19,705 bases of DNA from Woeseia sp037968755 (GTDB taxonomy: Bacteria; Pseudomonadota; Gammaproteobacteria; Steroidobacterales; Woeseiaceae), in NCBI GenBank assembly GCA_037968755.1, contig JBBKWB010000022.1, positions 1-19,705 on the forward strand. Direction: 5' to 3'. Shown here one piece after another: positions 14,867 through 19,705 of this stretch. Position numbers and translations under genes: made by a program. The notes beneath the pieces were generated by a model. It saw nothing but the letters and a program-made list of their open reading frames with translations. It was not told the origin of the DNA and made no database searches. Position 1 is the first letter of the stretch, and every line of letters begins with the position of its first letter.

Positions 14867-15550
14867 TCAGTTGGGGCTGCCGATATCGATCGTGATCTCA
14901 CCGACACCGTCAATGCCGCCTGTGAGTCTATCACCTGCGACCACCGCGCCTACGCCGGAGGGCGTGCCCGTGAACAACAGATCGCCGGGAGCCAATGTAA
15001 ACAGGGTAGACAGCTCGGCAAGCGCCTCCGGTACCGACCAGATCAGGTCGGACAAATCGCCTTCCTGGCGCAACTCATCGTTCACATTCAGCCAGATACG
15101 GCCGGCTTGTGGATGGCCGATTGCGCTTGCCGGGTTGATCGCCGAGATCGGCGCGGCCTGTTCAAAACTCTTGGCAGGATCCCAGGGGCGACCGTTTTTG
15201 CGTAACGCTGCCTGCAGGTCACGGCGCGTCAGATCTATGCCAACCGCGTAGCCGAAAATCAACTCGCGTGCTTGCGTTGCGGTGATATTGCGGCCGCCCT
15301 TGTGCAGGGCAACCACGAGTTCAATCTCATGGTGCAGGTTGCTGGTACGTGGCGGGTAACTAACCGTGCTGCCGTCCGGCACAACAGAGTCGGATGTTTT
15401 CATGAACCAGACCGGCGCTTCCCGTTCAGGGTCATTGCCCATCTCACGCGCATGCGCTGCATAATTCTGGCCGACGCAATAAATGCGGTGTACTGGAAAG
15501 TTTTCTTTGCTGTTCGTAACAGCGACGGTTGGATACTCGATCGAGAACAT
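14867..15550 (-). CDS. Fumarylacetoacetate hydrolase family protein, fumarylpyruvate-hydrolase-like
   Basis: This 227-residue enzyme belongs to the FAH family, cytosolic divalent-metal enzymes that cleave carbon-carbon bonds of beta-diketo acids. RIYCVGQNYAAHAREMG is the substrate-loop start, HHEIELVVAL (74-83) gives the metal-binding acidic residues, and YAVGIDLTRRDLQ with GRPWDPAKSFEQAAPIS is the stretch I associate with fumarylpyruvate hydrolases of gentisate breakdown (EC 3.7.1.20). FTGTPSGVG near the C-terminus is the usual final motif. No gentisate dioxygenase or maleylpyruvate isomerase is in the window, so other oxo-acid substrates remain possible. The start ATG has GGAG about ten bases upstream. 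It lies 97 bases after the regulator and 28 before the HD gene. Confidence 0.88.
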   Translation of the reverse strand: MFSIEYPTVAVTNSKENFPVHRIYCVGQNYAAHAREMGNDPEREAPVWFMKTSDSVVPDGSTVSYPPRTSNLHHEIELVVALHKGGRNITATQARELIFGYAVGIDLTRRDLQAALRKNGRPWDPAKSFEQAAPISAINPASAIGHPQAGRIWLNVNDELRQEGDLSDLIWSVPEALAELSTLFTLAPGDLLFTGTPSGVGAVVAGDRLTGGIDGVGEITIDIGSPN

Positions 15551-15647
15551 GCTGCTTTAGCTCCGCCGTAACGGCCGACAGCGCCGACCGGGAAGTGAAT
15601 TGCTTACACTTACTGGCTGCGTTGCCAGCATAGTTCGGCGATGATAC

Positions 15648-16340
15648 CTAACTTGTTATCCAATGGCGGACATGTTCTACCATCGCGTCTCTCGCCGCCG
15701 CCGCATCCCCTGATTCGATCAGCCGGAACAGCTCCATGTGTACATCAAGCATTTTTTGAGCCTGATCGTGATCGGGCCAACGCGCTGGCGGCATCAATAC
15801 TTCGCGCATCGCATTCAGTTGCGCGACCAGAACGGCATTGCGGGTCGCCCTGGCAATTGCGAGGTGAAACTCTTCGCCCAGCAACGCGGACTTTTCCGGA
15901 TTATCGAGACAGTCTTTCGCCTCGACCAGCAGTTGCCTGATCGCGTCGAGGTCTTCTGCTGTGCCGTGCATTGCCGCCATCGCCACTGTCATGCTTTCGA
16001 TACCGGCACGTGCCTGCAATACGTCTTCCCGCGAGACGCCAATCAACTTCAACTGGATCGCCAACGCATCTGCAAAACGATCACAACTGCCCGCTGCAAT
16101 AGTGGCGCCGCCCTTCGCACCCATGCGGATATCGACTATGCCCATCGCCTCGAGGCTGCGCAGTGCATCGCGGATGCTCATGCGGCTAACGCCGAACTGC
16201 TTGGCGAGATCTGCCTCCGAGCCCAGCACGTCGCCGGTTTTGAGATCCCCCGAAAACAGGGCATCGCGAATTTGCGCCACGATCTGGCTCGACAACGTCA
16301 TGCCGCGCGACGGTCGAAATGCGCCGAGATTAACTGCCAA
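15648..16340 (-). CDS. GntR-family transcriptional regulator, FadR/FCD subfamily
   Basis: The 230-residue protein has an N-terminal winged helix-turn-helix (residues about 15-80: LSSQIVAQIRDALFSGDLKT, then EADLAKQFGVSRMSIRDALR) and an all-helical FCD effector domain. The FCD metal site is suggested by EFHLAIARATRN, the DVHMELFRLIESGD segment and EHVRHW near the C-terminus. Such regulators bind organic acids and usually repress neighbouring catabolic genes. I start at TTG (16338-16340) because GGAG sits seven bases upstream; the next ATG is 13 codons in and would clip the DNA-binding region. It heads the FAH-HD set and diverges from the PLP-enzyme gene, so these are its likely targets. Confidence 0.92.
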   Translation of the reverse strand: MAVNLGAFRPSRGMTLSSQIVAQIRDALFSGDLKTGDVLGSEADLAKQFGVSRMSIRDALRSLEAMGIVDIRMGAKGGATIAAGSCDRFADALAIQLKLIGVSREDVLQARAGIESMTVAMAAMHGTAEDLDAIRQLLVEAKDCLDNPEKSALLGEEFHLAIARATRNAVLVAQLNAMREVLMPPARWPDHDQAQKMLDVHMELFRLIESGDAAAARDAMVEHVRHWITS

Positions 16341-16414
16341 TTAATTACTCCGAAAACCAATCCGGCATTAGTGAATGCGTCGCCCCCGTGGGCTGTTATT
16401 CTTTTGGTAGCGCC

Positions 16415-16442
16415 GTTATACAGTTCGCGCACATGGTAGCAA
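16415..16442 (-). promoter_or_regulatory. Candidate sigma-70 promoter for the GntR-FAH-HD set
   Basis: On the minus strand TTGCTA (-35, 16437-16442) and TATAAC (-10, 16415-16420) are separated by 16 bases. Transcription would start near 16408, leaving about 68 bases before the regulator's TTG. The box GGTAGCGCC (16406-16414) abuts the -10 and could be an operator half, but I see no clean palindrome. Confidence 0.4.
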
Positions 16443-16578
16443 CGGCCTTTGTGTATTATCAATATTAGACTTATTCCAGAGTGCCAGTATCGTTTGGAAC
16501 CATTACGTCCTCAGTGCTTAAGCGCACGCCAGGTCCTTACCTACTGCCAATTAGCAATCGATTCCGGAGGAAACTTTC

Positions 16579-17823
16579 ATGACCATTGCACGCCGCACAT
16601 TTTTGAAATCGGCAACGGGAATTGGTGCCGCCAGCTCACTTGGCGCATGGCAACAGGTTGCGGCCGCACTCGCGAGCGACACGCCTGATGGAGCGTTCGG
16701 TTTCGCGGAGGATCGCGTACCCATGAATGCCGCCAACTTGTGCCCAATGCCAACGGCCATAAGTCACGCGGTTGCCCGCTACAGTCACGAATTGGATCGC
16801 GACCTGAGCTCAGCGAACAGGCGGCGCATAGAGAACATGAAAGAAGACGCCCGCACTACTGTCGCAGCGCAGCTCGAATGCAGTGCCGATGAACTGGCAA
16901 TCGTCCGTAATACTTCCGAAGCCAACAGCATCGTCGTGCAGGGCCTGAAACTCGGCAAAGGCGACGAGGTGTTGCTGTGGGATCAGAATCACCCGTCCAA
17001 CTCGCTGGCCTGGGACGTGCGCGCGGCACGTGACGGCTTTTCGGTGCGGCGATTTTCATTACCCATGAATGCGGCTTCGATTGATGAAGTGGTAGCCGCC
17101 ATTAGCAAGGAGGCAGGCAAACAAACGCGCGTCGTGTCGTTCACCCATATATCAAACATCAGCGGCTTCCGTTTACCGGCCGCAGAGATATGCAGCGCGC
17201 TCCGCCGCAAACGCTCGGACCTGCACATTCATGTCGACGGCGCACAGACCTGGGGTGCACGCCACTTCAGCCTCGGCAATGTCGACTGCGACTCGTTCAG
17301 CGGCAGTGCACACAAGTGGTTTATGGGACCCCGTGAAACCGGCTTGCTTTTCGTGCGCGAGGCGAAGCAGGCAAAGCTTGCAGCCACTGTAGTCAGCATT
17401 CCCTGGGGTAACGAGGTTGAGCCGTCCGTTGCCGGCGCCCGCCGATATGAGGCATTGGGGCAACGGGATGATGCAGCCATTGCCGCGCTCGCGGAAACCG
17501 CTGCCTGGCATGCGGAGTTGACCCCGCAATTCGTCGAACAGACCGCCACCGCCATCGCCGACCAGCTGCGCGACGCACTTAGCGAATTCGACGCTCCATT
17601 TGTGTCTTCGCGGCACCCGGACTTTCGCAGTAACGTCATCATCCTGAAAGCGTCGCGCGAGCAGTTGCGCGAGCTGCCGCAGAAAGTATTCGAGCATTCG
17701 GGGGTTATTACGGTAGCAACCGGCGGCCTGCGCATGTCGCCACATATCTACAATACTCGCGACCACGTATTGCGGGTAGCTGCTGCGGTCAAACGCTATC
17801 GCAGTTTGCTGGGTGACACCTGA
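16579..17823 (+). CDS. Tat-exported class V aminotransferase-fold PLP enzyme
   Basis: The product is a 414-residue PLP-dependent enzyme related to cysteine desulfurases, kynureninases and isopenicillin-N epimerase. The N-terminus MTIARRTFLKSATGIGAASS is a textbook twin-arginine signal. The PLP lysine is K246 (SGSAHKWFMGP), D220 (HIHVDGAQTWG) would contact the pyridine nitrogen, and NHPSN (137-141) and HISNISG (190-196) are typical cofactor-pocket segments. Cytosolic members of this fold lack a signal, so activity is expected in the periplasm after export with PLP bound. The substrate is unknown. A strong GGAGG site lies nine bases before the ATG. It diverges from the GntR gene across 238 bases that should hold both promoters. 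Confidence 0.92.
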   Translation: MTIARRTFLKSATGIGAASSLGAWQQVAAALASDTPDGAFGFAEDRVPMNAANLCPMPTAISHAVARYSHELDRDLSSANRRRIENMKEDARTTVAAQLECSADELAIVRNTSEANSIVVQGLKLGKGDEVLLWDQNHPSNSLAWDVRAARDGFSVRRFSLPMNAASIDEVVAAISKEAGKQTRVVSFTHISNISGFRLPAAEICSALRRKRSDLHIHVDGAQTWGARHFSLGNVDCDSFSGSAHKWFMGPRETGLLFVREAKQAKLAATVVSIPWGNEVEPSVAGARRYEALGQRDDAAIAALAETAAWHAELTPQFVEQTATAIADQLRDALSEFDAPFVSSRHPDFRSNVIILKASREQLRELPQKVFEHSGVITVATGGLRMSPHIYNTRDHVLRVAAAVKRYRSLLGDT

Positions 17824-17886
17824 GCCGTTGCTTTTGCAATCTCGCCTAACACCGTGGATTTTTTCTGTTGTCTGACGCGATAACTG

Positions 17887-17922
17887 GCGGGCTGCGCGGT
17901 AGTAAAAGGCATGCAGCCCCGC
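17887..17922. other. Imperfect hairpin in the spacer after the PLP-enzyme gene
   Basis: GCGGGCTGC and GCAGCCCCGC can form a nine-pair stem with one bulged base and a 17-base loop. No T-run follows, so it is not a clear intrinsic terminator. I see no gene in the 248 bases between the PLP enzyme and the MFS gene. Confidence 0.35.
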
Positions 17923-18071
17923 GACCTGCGTTTGCAGCCTTCGGGCCCAGGTGGACGCCGTACTAATCGACGATGCCCTGGTTTTTGCTGGCGCAACTTT
18001 CTGCATTACCGGGCCAGGCCGGATTGTCTGCGCACAATTTTTCGCAGCGATGAGTTATTCTCGCGCGTGAT

Positions 18072-19283
18072 ATGCAACGCCAGGCACTGAAGAACCGCAA
18101 CTACCTCATCTACTTCGTTGGCAACACGATTTCGTTGCACGGACTGTGGGTCTACCGGGTGGCACTCGCCTGGCTGGCCTGGCAACTGACCGCATCGGAA
18201 TTCTGGGTAGGAGTAGTGGCCTTCACCCAGTTCGCGCCTGCCGTCCTGTTCGGGCCGATTTTCGGTGTCCTGGCGGATCGTTTTGACCGGCGCGCTGCAT
18301 CGATCCTGATTAACACGCTCAGCACGCTCAACATGACGCTGCTGGCGCTCCTGACGGTACTGGGCAGTACTGACATCTATGTCCTGATTCTGCTCGGCAT
18401 GATGCAAGGCATCCTGGACGGCGCGCATATGCCGGTACGTATGTCGCTGGTGCCAAATCTAGTGACCCAGGACGAGTTGCAAAGTGCGCTCGCAACCAAC
18501 TCGATTTCGTTCAACCTGTCGCGCTTCATCGGGCCCGCAATCGCCGGACTGGTGATTGCGACGTTGGGCGTCGCAGCAGCGTTTGCGTTGAACGCCATTT
18601 CCTATGTCGCTGTTCTGGCTGCCTTGCTGATTGTCCGACTGCAACCTGCGCCGCAACCCAGGGAGCCGCGTGGCGCTGTGTGGCAAGAACTCAAGGTCGG
18701 CGTACGCTATGCAATGCGGCACCCACAGATTCGGCCCTTGTTGGCCTTGGTGGCGGCGGCCTCAGTGCTCGGTCGCGGTCCGCTGGAATTACTGCCCGCC
18801 TACGCAGACGCCGTGTTCAATCGAGGCAGCGTGGGTCTTGCGATCCTGACCTCGGCTGTCGGCGGCGGCGCAGTTGTTGCGGGATTAGTGCTCGCACGCG
18901 GTGCCGCCTGGTTAAGTTTTCGCGTCATCGCTGCGGCAGTCATCGGCAGCGGCTTGCTGTTGATCATGATGGGTTTGAGCAATCAGTTCTGGATAACGAC
19001 AACACTGGTCGCGGCTTTGGGCTGTTGCCTGTCGCTGTCAGGAGTTGGCTCACAGATTCTGTTTCAGTCCTTGGTCGCGGACGAAGTGCGCGGCCGGGTC
19101 AGTAGTCTCTGGGGCATGGTCGCCTTCGGTGGGGTCGCACTGGGTGGCTTACTGGTCGGCAGCTTTTCAAGCCTGTACGGCTTGCGTGAGGTTACAGCGG
19201 TTACCGGTGTGGCGTGTACCGTGCTGGTCGGCGCCATTTTGGCGCAAGCGGCTATCAGTCTGCGAGGACGCAGTTCTGCGTAA
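18072..19283 (+). CDS. MFS transporter, EntS/MFS_3-type exporter
   Basis: The product is a 403-residue inner-membrane protein with about twelve hydrophobic helices. The start RNYLIYFVGNTISLHGLWVY, the loop 2-3 motif FGPIFGVLADRFDRRA (the G-x-L-A-D-R-x-x-R-R signature) and SRFIGPAIAGLVIATLG are typical of the MFS_3 group that contains the enterobactin exporter EntS. The second half repeats the layout, with ADEVRGRVSSLWGMVAFGG as the matching loop. Drug or metabolite export by proton antiport is the usual role; the substrate is not readable from sequence. The ATG has only a weak ribosome site, and no other start fits better. It converges on the small gene at 19441. Confidence 0.9.
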   Translation: MQRQALKNRNYLIYFVGNTISLHGLWVYRVALAWLAWQLTASEFWVGVVAFTQFAPAVLFGPIFGVLADRFDRRAASILINTLSTLNMTLLALLTVLGSTDIYVLILLGMMQGILDGAHMPVRMSLVPNLVTQDELQSALATNSISFNLSRFIGPAIAGLVIATLGVAAAFALNAISYVAVLAALLIVRLQPAPQPREPRGAVWQELKVGVRYAMRHPQIRPLLALVAAASVLGRGPLELLPAYADAVFNRGSVGLAILTSAVGGGAVVAGLVLARGAAWLSFRVIAAAVIGSGLLLIMMGLSNQFWITTTLVAALGCCLSLSGVGSQILFQSLVADEVRGRVSSLWGMVAFGGVALGGLLVGSFSSLYGLREVTAVTGVACTVLVGAILAQAAISLRGRSSA

Positions 19284-19392
19284 TGGAATACTGGCCGTAG
19301 CTTACAGAGTCAGCAAACGCTGCGCGCAAGTGAGGTCAGGCGGGTGTTAGCGGCAGGCAGCCCGTGACAATGCCGGGACGGCAGAAAAGAAC

Positions 19393-19414
19393 GGCGTGAC
19401 CCTTCGGTCACGCC
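19393..19414. terminator. Bidirectional intrinsic terminator hairpin
   Basis: GGCGTGACC and GGTCACGCC form a perfect nine-pair stem with a CTTC loop. On the minus strand it is followed by GTTCTTTTC, so it ends the small gene at 19441-19641; on the plus strand it lies 110 bases past the MFS stop and can act as a backstop. Confidence 0.8.
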
Positions 19415-19440
19415 GCCTCAACCTGCGATATTTAACGTGG

Positions 19441-19641
19441 TTAGAGCTCGAGCTGGCGCTCGCGAGGTTTGCGCGGCTTGCGCGACACCTCAACACCCTC
19501 GCTGCGTTCATGTTGCCGGCGATGACGGAGTTCGTCATGGCGCTGGCCGTGCATTGCCACTTTACAAAAGCGGCTGTCGAGCATGCGATACGTCAGATCA
19601 TCGAGATCATCGAATCGGCTGCCGTAATGGCGGATAGACAT
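19441..19641 (-). CDS. Small arginine-rich protein, 66 residues
   Basis: I do not recognise a family. The protein starts MSIRHYGSRFDDLDDLTYRM, continues LDSRFCKVAMHGQRHDELRH and ends in a very basic tail (RKPRKPRERQLEL). No signal peptide or membrane segment is seen; nucleic-acid or ribosome binding is plausible from charge alone. A good GAGGA Shine-Dalgarno lies eight bases before the ATG, and the stop is 27 bases from a strong terminator, so this is probably a real monocistronic gene despite its size. Its own promoter should lie within 19642-19705 or just outside the window. Confidence 0.6.
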   Translation of the reverse strand: MSIRHYGSRFDDLDDLTYRMLDSRFCKVAMHGQRHDELRHRRQHERSEGVEVSRKPRKPRERQLEL

Positions 19642-19705
19642 TTGTCAGTCCTCAGTAGATTCGTACACGTCGGCAGGCGATCGCCGTTACGAATCCGGGT
19701 TATGG

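Noticed and set aside
17173..18006. 277-codon minus-strand open frame opposite the PLP enzyme
   Set aside because: It mirrors the plus-strand coding sequence in a GC-rich gene; the PLP and Tat motifs clearly establish the plus-strand gene.
1..19705. tRNA, rRNA or riboswitch genes
   Set aside because: I read both strands for conserved tRNA arms and rRNA segments and saw none; no recognisable riboswitch core was found, though a covariance search was not possible.

Overview
The window looks like a piece of a Gram-negative, probably gammaproteobacterial, heterotroph chromosome. The basis is many lipoproteins, Sec and Tat signal peptides, a FadR-type GntR regulator, and protein types common in free-living marine or soil Gammaproteobacteria. 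The lineage is inferred from style only; no rRNA or tRNA gene is present to confirm it.

Region 1 (about 12-1238) is a near-complete IS3-family insertion sequence. It has orfA and orfB, a T TTT TTA slippery heptamer for OrfAB fusion, and imperfect terminal repeats. Its right end has cut the 3' end of a minus-strand membrane-protein gene and supplies that gene's stop codon.

Region 2 (about 1240-8700) is an accessory tract. Eight genes all lie on the minus strand: a two-helix membrane protein, two unrecognised soluble proteins, a glutaminase, a short NTF2-like lipoprotein, a short-chain dehydrogenase with a signal peptide, a secreted DUF3500 protein and a secreted SnoaL/NTF2-like protein. The functions have no obvious link. 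Almost every gene is followed at its 3' side by a member of one dispersed family of hairpin-rich intergenic repeats. I see seven copies, in two subfamilies plus one chimera. Some copies carry GTTTAAC/GTTAAAC cores with covarying arms around a GC-rich hairpin, which recalls integron attC sites. The conserved block, however, extends past the predicted cassette boundary and some hairpins are inverted. A cassette-like array, or genes carried with a REP/BIME- or MITE-like repeat, are therefore both open. This is the part most likely to be undescribed.

Region 3 (8793-19641) looks like ordinary, GC-richer chromosome. A lipoprotein amidohydrolase diverges from a large secreted beta-propeller (BNR/sortilin-like) protein. 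A strong shared terminator separates the latter from a convergent minus-strand set: a GntR/FCD regulator, a fumarylacetoacetate-hydrolase-family enzyme and a Tat-exported HD-domain protein with PhnZ/MIOX-like ligand spacing. A Tat-exported class V PLP enzyme diverges from the regulator. This reads as a small GntR-controlled catabolic unit with two exported enzymes; its substrate cannot be read from sequence. An MFS exporter and a convergent small arginine-rich protein, sharing a bidirectional terminator, close the window.
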